Made by a program: the position numbers and the translations under genes
Shown here: in pieces, positions 17,011 to 25,758 of the stretch
Layout of the letters: every line of letters starts with the position of its first letter
Position numbering within the stretch: the first letter of the stretch is position 1
From: Thermophilibacter immobilis
GTDB lineage: Bacteria > Actinomycetota > Coriobacteriia > Coriobacteriales > Atopobiaceae
Length of the DNA: 64,000 nucleotides
Direction of reading: 5' to 3'
NCBI RefSeq assembly: GCF_015277515.1
Contig: NZ_CP063767.1
Coordinates: 682,001-746,000 of the forward strand
Notes under the pieces: model-generated
What the model saw: only the letters and a program-made list of their open reading frames with translations
Told to the model about the DNA's origin: nothing
The model's database searches: none

Positions 17011-17835
17011 ATGAACAAGCTCGTCTCAAAGATCGCCGCAGTCGCCGCCTCGGCGGCCCTCGTCGTCGGCCTCGCCGCCTGCGGCGGCAGCGGCTCCTCG
17101 AGTGACGCCTCGACCGACGACTCCTCCTCCGAGGCCAGCTACACGCTCGTCCAGGACGGCAAGCTGACCGTGGTCGCCGAGCTCGGCTTCGCCCCGTTCG
17201 AGTACATCGACGGCGACGGCAACACCGTGGGCTTCGACGTCGACATGGCCAACGAGGTCGCCAGCCGCCTGGGCCTTACGTGCGAGTTTCTCCCCAGCCA
17301 GCAGTTCGACACCATCGTGCCCATGATCAAGCAGGGCGGCAAGGCCGACGTGGCCGTCACCGCCATGACGATCACCGACGAGCGCCTCGAGTCGGTCGAC
17401 TTCAGCGACCCCTACCTCGCCTCCAACCAGGCCCTCATCACGCTCGCCTCCTCTGATGCCACCGAGGAGAGCCTCAACGCCGACGGCATGCGGATCACCT
17501 GCCAGGCGGGCAACACCGGCGAGGCCTGGATCAGGGAGAACCTGCCCAACGCCACCGTCGTGCCGCTGGCCGACGTGACCGCCGGCCTCATGGGCGTGCA
17601 GACGGGGCGCTACAACGCCATGGTCGTCGACCTGCCCGTCGCCACCAACATGCTCTCCCAGTCCTTCTCGGACCTTAAGGTCGCCGAGGAGATTCCCACC
17701 GGCGAGCAGTACGGCATCGCCGTCTCCAAGGACAATCCCGGCCTGACCAAGGCCATCAGCCAGGCCCTCGCCGACATGCAGTCCGACGGCACGATGGCCC
17801 AGATCGAGACCAAGTGGTTCGGCTCCGAGATCTAG
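17011..17835 (+). CDS. Polar amino acid ABC transporter, substrate-binding lipoprotein 2
   Basis: 274 residues: signal peptide with lipobox LAAC (residues about 21-24), a Ser-rich spacer, then a family-3 binding domain (KADVAVTAMTITDERLESVDFSDPYLASNQ). It is paralogous to the preceding protein along its length, including the shared ends IPTGEQYGIAVSKDNPGL and KWFGSEI. Differences around the pocket (EYID in place of DFVN after APF) imply a different ligand; arginine, His, Glu or Gln cannot be told apart by eye. A 12-bp hairpin follows before the permease gene. Confidence 0.92.
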   Translation: MNKLVSKIAAVAASAALVVGLAACGGSGSSSDASTDDSSSEASYTLVQDGKLTVVAELGFAPFEYIDGDGNTVGFDVDMANEVASRLGLTCEFLPSQQFDTIVPMIKQGGKADVAVTAMTITDERLESVDFSDPYLASNQALITLASSDATEESLNADGMRITCQAGNTGEAWIRENLPNATVVPLADVTAGLMGVQTGRYNAMVVDLPVATNMLSQSFSDLKVAEEIPTGEQYGIAVSKDNPGLTKAISQALADMQSDGTMAQIETKWFGSEI

Positions 17836-17861
17836 TCCGAGCCCCCAGAGCGAGCGCGTGA

Positions 17862-17887
17862 GCGGGGTCCCCCCAGGGGGATCCCGC
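17862..17887 (+). promoter_or_regulatory. Intra-operon hairpin after the second binding-protein gene
   Basis: GCGGGGTCCCCC / GGGGGATCCCGC with a 2-nt loop and one G-U pair, without a T-run. Its position between binding-protein and permease genes fits mRNA processing or protection that raises binding-protein output over the membrane subunits. Confidence 0.55.
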
Positions 17888-17913
17888 GCCCCGTTAGAAA
17901 GGCAGGCTCACAC

Positions 17914-19248
17914 ATGGAGCTTTCGCATCACCGGTCGACGAGGCACGCTCTCGCGACCCTCCTCGTGGCGCTCGTGGTCGCGCTGGCGGGCCAGGCCCTT
18001 GTCGCCCCGCAGGTGGCCGAGGCCCTGACCACCGACAAGGCCACCGCGCGTCCCAACGAGGACGGCGGGTCCGGCGTCATCGGCGGCATGGACACGCGCC
18101 TCACCTGGGAGGGCACCGTCGAGGAGGGCGAGGAGGTCACCCAGGTCACGCTCACGCTGCCGGAGGGGTCGAGCTTCGACGGGTCCACGACGCGCGTCAC
18201 GGTCCTCGACGGCCTCAGCCGCGCCAACGTCGACACCACGGTCGAGGCTGCGGGCACCCAGGCCACGGTGAGCTTCTCGGAGCCCGTCGGCGCCGGGCTG
18301 CTCGTGCGGCTCGAGATCACGGGGGCGCAGTTCCCCGCCGCCGGCGGCGACTACGCCGTCTCGGGTTCTTACGTCGCGGCCGACGGCACACATGCGCTTG
18401 CGGACTCCGATGCCATCGGCATCATCGCCAACACCCCGCTGCAGCAGATCGTCAACTGGCTCGACGGCCAGGCATGGGTCCAGGCGTGGAACTCCAACCA
18501 GTTTCTGGGCATGTTCTTGAAGCCGCAGCTCCTGGTCACGTCCTTCTCGTCGCTGTTTCCCGGCTGGATTCTGTGCATAGGCATCGTCGTGGCGGCCTAC
18601 CCGTTCGCCATCGCGCTCGGGCTGCTGTTTGCCATGCTCAAGATCTCGCGTCATCGCGTCGTGCGCGCCATTGCCATAACCTACATCAACGTCCTGCGCG
18701 GCACGCCACTGTTCCTCCAGATCTACATCGCGTTCTTTGGTCTGCCCATGATGGGCATCAACATCAACAACAACCTGCTCGGCATCGTCGTGATGGCGAT
18801 AAACTCCTCGGCCTACCTCGCCGAGATCTTTCGTGCGGGCATCGAGTCCATACCGCAGGGGCAGTACGAGGCGGCCTCGTCTCTGGGCATGAGCCGCGTG
18901 CAGACGATGTTCTCGATCATCCTGCCGCAGACCGTCCGCCGCGTGATCCCCACGGTCACGAGCGACTTCATCACCTCGTTCAAGGACACCTCGCTTCTGT
19001 CCTCGGTCGGCGTCATGGAGCTCATGATGTTCTCCAAGAACCTGACCACCGTCACGGGCAACATCACCCCGTACGTCGCAGCCGGCATCTTCTACCTGAT
19101 CGTGACGCTGCCGCTCATCAAGGTCGTCGGCATCGTCGAGAACAATATCGCCCGCTCCGAGCGTGGAGGAGGCCCGCGTCCCCGCAAGCGCGCCCAGCTT
19201 CCCGACGAGCCTGCAGCCCAGACGAAGGAGATCGCGGATGGCCGCTAA
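17914..19248 (+). CDS. Amino acid ABC permease with an extracytoplasmic N-terminal domain
   Basis: 444 residues, about twice the usual size. The N-terminus has a signal-like hydrophobic segment (residues about 12-35), followed by about 150 residues rich in Thr, Val and Gly ([25 protein letters not shown]) that look like a beta-sandwich facing outside. A standard HisM/GlnP-type permease follows from about residue 200, with the EAA loop [22 protein letters not shown] that contacts the ATPase. The last 25 residues are cytoplasmic. The fused part resembles no solute-binding domain that I recognise. It overlaps the ATPase gene by 11 bases. Confidence 0.88.
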   Translation: MELSHHRSTRHALATLLVALVVALAGQALVAPQVAEALTTDKATARPNEDGGSGVIGGMDTRLTWEGTVEEGEEVTQVTLTLPEGSSFDGSTTRVTVLDGLSRANVDTTVEAAGTQATVSFSEPVGAGLLVRLEITGAQFPAAGGDYAVSGSYVAADGTHALADSDAIGIIANTPLQQIVNWLDGQAWVQAWNSNQFLGMFLKPQLLVTSFSSLFPGWILCIGIVVAAYPFAIALGLLFAMLKISRHRVVRAIAITYINVLRGTPLFLQIYIAFFGLPMMGININNNLLGIVVMAINSSAYLAEIFRAGIESIPQGQYEAASSLGMSRVQTMFSIILPQTVRRVIPTVTSDFITSFKDTSLLSSVGVMELMMFSKNLTTVTGNITPYVAAGIFYLIVTLPLIKVVGIVENNIARSERGGGPRPRKRAQLPDEPAAQTKEIADGR

Positions 19249-20101
19249 GAAGAACCGTCGCGCCGACACGACACAGGCCGCCCCCGCGCCCTCGGCTGAC
19301 GAGGCCGCGCAGAGGGCCTACGCGACGGACCAGGGCCTCACGAGGCATCACTTCGCGCCCGGCGAGCACCCGATCGTGCGCATCGAGCACCTCAACAAGA
19401 GCTTCGACGAGACGCTTGTCCTGAAGGACGTGAACCTCAACGTCTGGCCCGGCGAGGTCGTCGTGGTCCTGGGGCCCTCGGGCTCCGGCAAGTCCACGAT
19501 GCTGCGCTGCGTGAACCTGCTCGAGACGCCGAGCGCCGGTCACATCCTGATTGAGGACGCCGAGATCACCGGCAGGTCCGCGACGGACGTCAACAAGCTG
19601 CGCCGCGACGTGGGCATGGTCTTCCAGAGCTTCAACCTCTTCCCGCACCTCTCGGCCAAGGGCAACGTCATGATAGGCCAGACCAAGGTCCTCAAGAAGG
19701 GCAAGGCCGAAGCCGAGGCTGAGGCCCTGCGCCAGCTCACGGCCGTGGGCCTGGACGACCGTGCCGACTTCAAACCGGCCCAGCTCTCCGGCGGCCAGCA
19801 GCAGCGCGTGGCCATCGCACGTGCCGTGGCCATGCACCCCCAGGTGCTGCTCTTCGACGAGCCTACGAGCGCCCTTGACCCCGAGCTTGTTCGCGGCGTC
19901 CTCGACGTCATACGTGACCTCGCCGAGAAGTCCGGCATGACCATGATCGTGGTCACGCACGAGATGGGCTTCGCGCGAGAGGTGGCCGACCGCGTCGTGT
20001 TCATGGAGGACGGCGTGGTCGTGGAGCAGGGCCTTCCCGGGCAGGTCTTCGATCACCCGACCAACGCGCGCACCGCCGAGTTTCTCGGCAGCATCAAGTA
20101 G
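19238..20101 (+). CDS. Polar amino acid ABC transporter ATP-binding protein
   Basis: 287 residues. Walker [11 protein letters not shown]-loop [11 protein letters not shown], signature LSGGQQQRV, Walker [15 protein letters not shown] and the switch His THEMGF place it in the GlnQ/HisP group. It has an extra N-terminal stretch of about 45 residues with a basic start (MAAKKNRR). The ATG at 19238, with GAAGGAG upstream, lies inside the permease gene's end, so translation is coupled. It energises the permease at 17914. Confidence 0.94.
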   Translation: MAAKKNRRADTTQAAPAPSADEAAQRAYATDQGLTRHHFAPGEHPIVRIEHLNKSFDETLVLKDVNLNVWPGEVVVVLGPSGSGKSTMLRCVNLLETPSAGHILIEDAEITGRSATDVNKLRRDVGMVFQSFNLFPHLSAKGNVMIGQTKVLKKGKAEAEAEALRQLTAVGLDDRADFKPAQLSGGQQQRVAIARAVAMHPQVLLFDEPTSALDPELVRGVLDVIRDLAEKSGMTMIVVTHEMGFAREVADRVVFMEDGVVVEQGLPGQVFDHPTNARTAEFLGSIK

Positions 20102-20189
20102 GCCGCGAAGGACGCCCAGGGGTTTCCATCTGGTTACGCGCCGCTTTGGGCCGGATGGTGAGCTGCGGCGCATTTGCAAAATTACGCGC

Positions 20190-20225
20190 GCGCCCCCTTT
20201 AAACGGGGGCGCTGTGCTAATCTTT
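20190..20225 (+). terminator. Terminator after the amino acid ABC operon
   Basis: An 8-bp stem GCGCCCCC / GGGGGCGC (20190-20197, 20205-20212) with loop TTTAAAC. The T-run comes 9 bases later (CTTTTT), so efficiency may be modest. Confidence 0.55.
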
Positions 20226-20261
20226 TTCAAACTTCTGCTTCTATACTCGGGAGGCGCGAGG

Positions 20262-20936
20262 ATGCATCATAAGAACATCCTGCTCATTTCGGCCACGACG
20301 CGGCTGCACGATCGCATGCGAGACCTCTCCCATGCGATTGACGTCTCCATTGCGCTTGCCAATCAGGAGACCTTCTCGCAGGCCGTATCCTCGGGTCATG
20401 AGTTTGACCTGGTGATCCTTGACGCGGAGGGCATGGGCAAGGAAATCCTGAACGCCGTCGACGCCTTCGTCGCCGAGAACGGCTTCATCCCGGTGCTGCT
20501 CGTGCAGGACCTTGACAAGCTCCCCACGCTTCGGATGCCCACCCAGGGCAAGAACGACTTCATCCTCTCCACGGCCAGCGTCTCCGAGTTCGAGGTGCGC
20601 TGCACCCTGCTTCTGTGGCCCGGCGAGGAGAGCGCCCCGGCCGACATCGTCACGGTGGACAACATGACGATCAACCTGGCCACCTACCAGGTCTACATCG
20701 ACGACGAGCCCGTCGACCTCACGCTCATGGAGTACTCGCTGCTGAGCTTTCTGGTCACGCACCCCTCGCGCGCCTACTCGCGCGAGACCCTGCTGCATCG
20801 CGTCTGGGGCTTCGAGTACTGCGGCGGCACCCGCACCGTGGACGTCCACATCCGCCGCGTGCGCTCCAAGGTGGGCCCGCAGGTGGCCTCCCACATCGTC
20901 ACCATCCGCGGCGTGGGGTACCTGTTCCGCATCTAG
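20262..20936 (+). CDS. Orphan OmpR/PhoB-type regulator, GlnR-like
   Basis: 224 residues: an atypical receiver (FDLVILDAEG holds the only likely phospho-Asp; the acidic pair at the start is missing and the strand reads ILLISATT) and a C-terminal winged helix. The end EYCGGTRTVDVHIRRVRSK closely follows actinobacterial GlnR (YFGGTRTVDVHVRRLRAK). GlnR is a known orphan regulator that controls glutamine synthetase and ammonium genes without a paired kinase. No kinase gene is adjacent here. GGGAGG precedes the ATG at 20262. The GlnR assignment is inference from the winged helix and from the nitrogen genes around it. Confidence 0.82.
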   Translation: MHHKNILLISATTRLHDRMRDLSHAIDVSIALANQETFSQAVSSGHEFDLVILDAEGMGKEILNAVDAFVAENGFIPVLLVQDLDKLPTLRMPTQGKNDFILSTASVSEFEVRCTLLLWPGEESAPADIVTVDNMTINLATYQVYIDDEPVDLTLMEYSLLSFLVTHPSRAYSRETLLHRVWGFEYCGGTRTVDVHIRRVRSKVGPQVASHIVTIRGVGYLFRI

Positions 20937-20954
20937 GCGAGCAGGGGCAACCGT

Positions 20955-20962
20955 GCTAGGAT
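20955..20962 (+). promoter_or_regulatory. -10 box for the ABC-F gene
   Basis: GCTAGGAT with GTG just upstream, about 225 bases before the ABC-F start, implying a long leader. No clear -35. Confidence 0.4.
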
Positions 20963-20967
20963 GGGTG

Positions 20968-21186
20968 CCGTTCCAGTTCCGCGGCGCATGCACGGATGCA
21001 GCCGTCCACAAGGGAGAGAAGATCGTGCGCAACTAGCGACGTCACCTCAGCACGTGCCCAGGGGCCTGTGTGCCCCTTTGTCTGCCGTGCGACGTCGAGA
21101 GGCCTCTTTGCGCATCAGCGCTCTTCCGCCCACGCCTTTCTCGCATCCTGTAGCGCGCGTCGCGCGGCCTTTTGTGGAGGTCGCCC
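20968..21186 (+). promoter_or_regulatory. Structured leader of the ABC-F gene, possible attenuator
   Basis: The leader has a ribosome site (AGGGAGAGAAG) before a 3-codon frame GTG-CGC-AAC-TAG (21024-21035). It also has a terminator-like hairpin GGGGC-CTGTGT-GCCCC-TTTG (21061-21080), a distant GCGACGTC pair flanking that hairpin, and AGAGGCCTCT nearer the gene. ABC-F resistance genes are often controlled by ribosome-stalling attenuation. Whether this leader works that way is untested. Confidence 0.35.
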
Positions 21187-22704
21187 ATGCCCTTTTCCTC
21201 ACCCTTGACGCTCTCGGGCATCACATACACCTATCCGGGCCAGGTCGAGCCCGTGCTCGATCGCCTCAGCGTCTTCCTTCCTGCCGGCTGGACCGGTGTC
21301 GTGGGGGACAACGGCTGCGGCAAGTCCACGCTCGGGAGGCTGTGCTGCCAAGAGCTCGCTCCTGGCGCGGGGACCGTGAGGGGCCCCGTCGATCACCCCC
21401 TCTGCGTCTTCTGCGCACAGGAGGCCTCCAAGGTGCCCGAGCGGCTCGAGGACTTCGCCTGCGACTTCGGCTCGCTCGCCCGAGAGTTGCGGCGCTCCCT
21501 TGCCCTCACGGACGACATGGCCTGGCGCTACGACGAGCTCAGCGTCGGCGAGCGCAAGAAGCTCCAGGTGGCCGTAGCCCTCTGGCAGCATCCTGACGTC
21601 CTCGTGCTCGATGAGCCCACCAACCACGTGGACAGCGCCTGTCGCCGCGCGCTCGCGCGGGCGTGCGCCGACTTCTCGGGCGTGGGGCTACTCGTAAGCC
21701 ATGACCGAGAGCTCCTCGACGCGCTCGCCGAGCGCTGCCTGTGCTTCGAGGGGGCTGGGGCTGTCCTGCGCCCGGGCGGCTACACCAAGGCAACGGCTCA
21801 GGCCGCGCTCGAGCGCGCCGAGGGCGCTCGAGCGCGCAGAGACGCCCGCCGCGAGGTCACGCGCCTCTCGACAGAGCACAAGCAGAGGGCGCGCCTCGCG
21901 CTCAAAACGGCTGCTCGGCTCTCAGCGCGCGGGCTCGACAAGCACGACAGTGACGGGAGGGGGCGACGCAGTCTTGCGGTCTACACGGGAAAGGATGGCG
22001 TGGCCGCGCGCCTGGCGGCCCGCATGGACGCGCGCGTCGGGGATGCGCGGGAGCGGCTCGCGCAGGCCCATGTGGAGAAACGCTACGACGGAGACCTGTG
22101 GTTCGATGCCCGTGCGCATCCGCGTAAGGTCCTGGCCCGCCTCGACGAGGAAGACATCCCCTGTGGGCCCGACGGGCAGATTCTGCACGTTCCCAGCCTG
22201 GCTCTCGGCAACATCGACCACGTGGGAATCGAGGGACCCAACGGTGCCGGAAAGTCGACGCTTCTCAGACACCTGGTCGCGCATCTAGACGCTGACGTCC
22301 CCGCGCTCGTCATGGCGCAGGAGCTCGGCATGGACGAGAAGCGCGGGGTCCTCGAGCAGGCAATGTGCCTCTCGGACAGTGAGCTCGGCCGCGCCCTCTC
22401 CCTCGTGGCACAGCTCAACACCGATCCCAAGAGACTGAGGGCCACGCTCGAGGCGGGCGGGGAGCCCAGTCCCGGCGAGCTGCGCAAGCTCATGCTCGCG
22501 CTCAAGGCGCGCTCCGGGGTGAGCGTGCTCGTCATGGACGAGCCTACCAACCACCTTGACCTCCACTCGGCCGAGGCACTCGAGCGCGCGCTCGCCGCCT
22601 TCCCGGGGGCACTCGTGCTCGTGAGCCACGACGCGACGCTGCTCGCCCGCACGTGCACGCGCCTGCTGCACGTCGAGGGCGGGAGGGTGTGCGAGGTTCT
22701 CTGA
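21187..22704 (+). CDS. ABC-F family ATPase (two ABC domains, no membrane part)
   Basis: 505 residues with two nucleotide-binding domains: Walker A GDNGCGKST and GPNGAGKST; first signature LSVGERKK; second signature degenerate (PSPGELRK); Walker B VLVLDEPTNHVD and VLVMDEPTNHLD. The inter-domain linker is basic and Arg-rich (residues about 205-290), as in ABC-F proteins that act on the ribosome. Candidate roles are ribosome protection against antibiotics or a translation factor; membrane export is excluded by the lack of membrane segments. GGAGG lies 6 bases before the ATG at 21187. A structured 220-base leader precedes it. Confidence 0.9.
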   Translation: MPFSSPLTLSGITYTYPGQVEPVLDRLSVFLPAGWTGVVGDNGCGKSTLGRLCCQELAPGAGTVRGPVDHPLCVFCAQEASKVPERLEDFACDFGSLARELRRSLALTDDMAWRYDELSVGERKKLQVAVALWQHPDVLVLDEPTNHVDSACRRALARACADFSGVGLLVSHDRELLDALAERCLCFEGAGAVLRPGGYTKATAQAALERAEGARARRDARREVTRLSTEHKQRARLALKTAARLSARGLDKHDSDGRGRRSLAVYTGKDGVAARLAARMDARVGDARERLAQAHVEKRYDGDLWFDARAHPRKVLARLDEEDIPCGPDGQILHVPSLALGNIDHVGIEGPNGAGKSTLLRHLVAHLDADVPALVMAQELGMDEKRGVLEQAMCLSDSELGRALSLVAQLNTDPKRLRATLEAGGEPSPGELRKLMLALKARSGVSVLVMDEPTNHLDLHSAEALERALAAFPGALVLVSHDATLLARTCTRLLHVEGGRVCEVL

Positions 22705-22806
22705 CGGCCCCTTCTCGTCACGCGGAGGCCTCCGTCCTGCCTCCAGTCCCTTCTCGTCTCGACTCTTTCTGTCCCGCTTCTCTCCGTCCTAGCCTCTCCC
22801 GTCGCG

Positions 22807-22946
22807 GGTTGGGGCGCCTTTTTGATGTGAAGGAGGTCCTCGCGCCCACAGGCTCTTCTCGCCAGGTCTCTGAGCTGGGAAAACGTAGGGCTGAGAGGAG
22901 CTCGAACGCCTCTCTGGGCCTTTTGCATCAAAAGTGCGCCCCAATC
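22807..22946. repeat. Family-1 hairpin repeat, copy A (140 bp)
   Basis: Ends TTGGGGCGCCTTTTTGATG (from 22809) and CATCAAAAGTGCGCCCCAA, complementary apart from two mismatches. The interior contains TTCTCGCC and AGCTGGGAAAACG, the latter shared with copy B. It lies in the 457-bp gap between the ABC-F and htrA genes, where no other feature is seen except GC-rich DNA and the htrA upstream region. Confidence 0.75.
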
Positions 22947-23161
22947 GTGAGAAGGGCGCTTCGGCCCGCCCCGAGAAGGGCGCCCCGGGGGCTCAAACGC
23001 CGGCCCTCCCTTACCGGGCTTTCAGAAACGCAAAAGGGTCGTGCCGTCTGGATGCTCTTGCAGACTCTCCCGTCTGCCTCCCCTCATCACGGGTACATTC
23101 GTGACCAACAATGGGCTGCTGCCGCGCTCACGTGCGCGCGGCAGGAGAGAGAAGGCAGTGC

Positions 23162-24562
23162 ATGAACGAATACGCGAGCGGCACCCCGACGCCGCAGAAC
23201 CCCGAGCAGGTCACACCCACCGTTTCCACCCCACCTATCCCCGGCGCGACGGTGGGCACCGCTTCGGCTCCCTCCGCCTCCCAGGGGCCCCATCACGAGA
23301 AGAAGCCTCGTGCGGGCGTTAAGGCCGTCGTGGTCGGCCTCATCGGGGGCATCGTCGGGGCCGGCGCGCTCACGGGCGTGCTTTTGGCCACGGGCGTGGT
23401 GGGACCCACCTCCACGCAGACCACGACCGGTACCACCCAGCAGATCACGATAGACCCGTCCGCCGAGGACACCACGGTCGCCAACGCCGTGGCCGCCAAG
23501 GCGCTGCCATCGGTGGTCTCGGTCTATTGCACCTACGCCGACGGATCGGGCATGGGGTCGGGCGTCGTCTACGACTCCAATGGCGATATCATTACCAATT
23601 ACCACGTCATCGAGGATGCCACCGAGATTACCGTCACGATCGACGGCAAGAGCTACGACGCCACCCTCGTGGGCTCCGACGCCTCGAGTGACGTCGCGGT
23701 GATCAAGGTCGACCTGGAGGGCGACTCCGTGACTCCCGTCGAGGTCGGCGACTCCTCTGACCTTCAGGTGGGGGACTGGGTCATGTCCGTGGGCAGCCCG
23801 TTCGGGCTCGAGAACTCCGTCTCGGCGGGCATCGTGTCGGCGCTCTATCGCAACACACTTCTGGAGGGGTCCTCGGGCAACACCCTCTACACCAACCTGA
23901 TCCAGGTCGACGCCTCGATCAACCCCGGCAACTCGGGCGGCGCGCTCGTGGACTCCGAGGGCAAGCTCGTAGGCATCTGCACGCTCTACTCGTCTGACAC
24001 CGAGAGCTTCGCTGGTATCGGCTTCGCGATTCCGGGCGACTACGCCACTCAGATTGCCGACACGATCATCTCCGGTCAGACCGTCACGCACGCCTACATC
24101 GGTCTGTCCATGGCGACGGTGAACTCGCGCAACGCCGAGACGAACAACCTCTCCGTGAACTACGGCGCCTACGTGGCCGACGTCACCTCTGGCAGCCCCG
24201 CCGACGAGGCGGGCATCGAGGTTGGCGACGTCATTATCGGCATCGGCGACACCGAGGTCACCTCGGCGGACGGCGCGATTCTCGCCGTGCGCTCGCACAG
24301 CATCGGCGACACCGTCACCGTGACGGTCGTGCGCGGCAGTGAGCAGAAGATCTTCCAGGTGACATTGGGCTCCGACGAGGCGCTCCAGCAGGAGCAGCAG
24401 AACTCCGACTCGGGGGCCGACTCCGGTGACACCACCACGGACAACGGCGTCTCGCTCGAGGACCTCCAGCGTCTCTACGAGGAGATGCAGCAGCGCCAGC
24501 AGAACAGCACCCCCGGCTCCGGCTCTTCCGGCAGCAGTACCAGCACGAGCCAGAGATCGTAG
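23162..24562 (+). CDS. htrA: HtrA/DegP-like membrane-anchored serine protease
   Basis: 466 residues: a Pro/Thr-rich cytoplasmic N-terminus (about 55 residues), one membrane helix (residues about 57-82), a trypsin-like domain with His in NYHVIED, Asp in SSDVAVIKVD and Ser in NPGNSGGAL, then one PDZ domain (SPADEAGIEVGDVIIGIGD) and a low-complexity Gln/Ser tail. An envelope quality-control protease facing outside. GAGAGAAGG precedes the ATG at 23162; the frame from 23111 has no better site. It is monocistronic, with a strong terminator. Confidence 0.95.
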   Translation: MNEYASGTPTPQNPEQVTPTVSTPPIPGATVGTASAPSASQGPHHEKKPRAGVKAVVVGLIGGIVGAGALTGVLLATGVVGPTSTQTTTGTTQQITIDPSAEDTTVANAVAAKALPSVVSVYCTYADGSGMGSGVVYDSNGDIITNYHVIEDATEITVTIDGKSYDATLVGSDASSDVAVIKVDLEGDSVTPVEVGDSSDLQVGDWVMSVGSPFGLENSVSAGIVSALYRNTLLEGSSGNTLYTNLIQVDASINPGNSGGALVDSEGKLVGICTLYSSDTESFAGIGFAIPGDYATQIADTIISGQTVTHAYIGLSMATVNSRNAETNNLSVNYGAYVADVTSGSPADEAGIEVGDVIIGIGDTEVTSADGAILAVRSHSIGDTVTVTVVRGSEQKIFQVTLGSDEALQQEQQNSDSGADSGDTTTDNGVSLEDLQRLYEEMQQRQQNSTPGSGSSGSSTSTSQRS

Positions 24563-24591
24563 CTCCGCAGTCGGCAGGCATCTCGGCGACT

Positions 24592-24625
24592 CGGGCCCCT
24601 CGCTTTCGCGGGGGGCCCGTTTTTT
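24592..24625 (+). terminator. Terminator after htrA
   Basis: Stem CGGGCCCC / GGGGCCCG (24592-24599, 24612-24619) followed by TTTTTT. Confidence 0.92.
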
Positions 24626-24674
24626 GTGCGCGTCACCCTTGACTCTCGCTCACGTGGCGATTGTGCGGAGGTCT

Positions 24675-24686
24675 CAAGCAACTTGT
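24675..24686 (+). promoter_or_regulatory. Putative GntR operator in front of its own gene
   Basis: CAAGCAACTTGT, a near-perfect dyad, 56 bases before the gntR start. It differs by one base from CAAGTAACTTGT at 25677-25688, before the sugar operon. This suggests autoregulation. Confidence 0.5.
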
Positions 24687-24742
24687 CTTCATCATGTATA
24701 TTCATTCAGATTAATTACCGCTTCAAGAGTTAGGGCGACGGC

Positions 24743-25504
24743 GTGGCAACGAGACGTTTGGCAGGGGAGCCCCATGAGGTCCCCGAGGCAGCCGAGGCAC
24801 TTTTCCTGCAGCTCGCAGACATACTCCGCGAGAAGATCTACTCCAAGGAATGGTGCATTGGAACCAAGATTCCCTCTGAGCATGGGCTCATGAAAAAGTA
24901 CGACCTCTCACGAGGAACCGTGCGTAGAGCAATAAGCACGCTCGTGGACGAGGGGAGGCTCGTTCAGCTGCATGGTAAGGGAACCTTCGTGGCCGAGCCC
25001 GGCATCTCGCATGCCGCCGGCGTGAGGCCCATCTCGTTTGCCGAGTCGCTGCGCATGCAGGGCAAGCCCTTTGTCACGCATGTCATTGACAAACGTGTGG
25101 TGGCCGCGCCCGCCGATGTCGCCATCGAGCTCATGCTTCAGCCGGGCGACGGCGTCATGTTCATGAGGAGGGTGCGCAGCGTCGAGGGCGAGCCGGTGAT
25201 CTGCCAGGAAAGCTGGACCAACCTCAGGGAGTGCCCGGGTATCGATACGGTGGACTTCACCGAGGTGCCGCTCTTCGATGCCGTTCAGAAGTACTCGAAG
25301 AGGAAGATCCAATACTCCAACATGCGCTATCAGGCGCTCGTGGCGGGCAGAGAGCACGGTGAGCTGCTGGGGTGCGACGAGTCGGCTGCGGTGCTCTTGC
25401 TTGAGCAAAACATTCGCCTGGAGGACGATACCCCCATCGAATGGAGCAACACGTGGCTCAAGCCGGGTCAGTCCATCGTGGGAACGGCCTATCAGTCTAG
25501 CTAG
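24743..25504 (+). CDS. GntR-family regulator (HutC subfamily, UTRA domain)
   Basis: 253 residues. N-terminal winged helix (LREKIYSKEWCIGTKIPSEHGLMKKYDLSRGTVRRAISTL), then a UTRA effector domain from about residue 95 (MFMRRVRSVEGEPVICQESW, VLLLEQNIRLEDDTPIEWSNTW). Such regulators bind sugar phosphates or related metabolites. The GTG start at 24743 has only a weak ribosome site. It stands directly before the PTS/aldolase operon; two matching dyads, one ahead of each unit, make it the likely local regulator. Confidence 0.9.
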   Translation: MATRRLAGEPHEVPEAAEALFLQLADILREKIYSKEWCIGTKIPSEHGLMKKYDLSRGTVRRAISTLVDEGRLVQLHGKGTFVAEPGISHAAGVRPISFAESLRMQGKPFVTHVIDKRVVAAPADVAIELMLQPGDGVMFMRRVRSVEGEPVICQESWTNLRECPGIDTVDFTEVPLFDAVQKYSKRKIQYSNMRYQALVAGREHGELLGCDESAAVLLLEQNIRLEDDTPIEWSNTWLKPGQSIVGTAYQSS

Positions 25505-25553
25505 TCACGTGCGACATTCTTGTTGCCCTCTTGCTCTCAATCTGAGGTGGCCC

Positions 25554-25590
25554 AGGGGCCGGTGCGCAAAAAAGCGTGCTGGCCCCTCTT
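25554..25590 (+). terminator. Hairpin after gntR
   Basis: A 14-bp stem with three G-U pairs (AGGGGCCGGTGCGC / GCGTGCTGGCCCCT) around an AAAAAA loop, followed by CTTATG. A weak T-tract. Confidence 0.5.
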
Positions 25591-25642
25591 ATGACACAAC
25601 TCGAATACCACCCAAAGACCTCTGCCTACCGTTCACGGAATC

Positions 25643-25688
25643 TTGACATTCTCTATCTTGTATCATTGAGAATAGACAAGTAACTTGT
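25643..25688 (+). promoter_or_regulatory. Promoter/operator region of the PTS-aldolase operon
   Basis: A consensus TTGACA (25643-25648) and GAGAAT (25668-25673, 19-bp gap; it also forms an ATTCTC/GAGAAT dyad with 25648-25653) are followed by the perfect 13-bp palindrome ACAAGT-A-ACTTGT (25676-25688). The palindrome would block initiation when bound by the GntR protein. Confidence 0.55.
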
Positions 25689-25758
25689 TTAGCAACGGAT
25701 GAACAAGCTAGGAAAACAGGCATCCGGGGAACGTGCTCCGGCACGAGAGAGGGGATTC

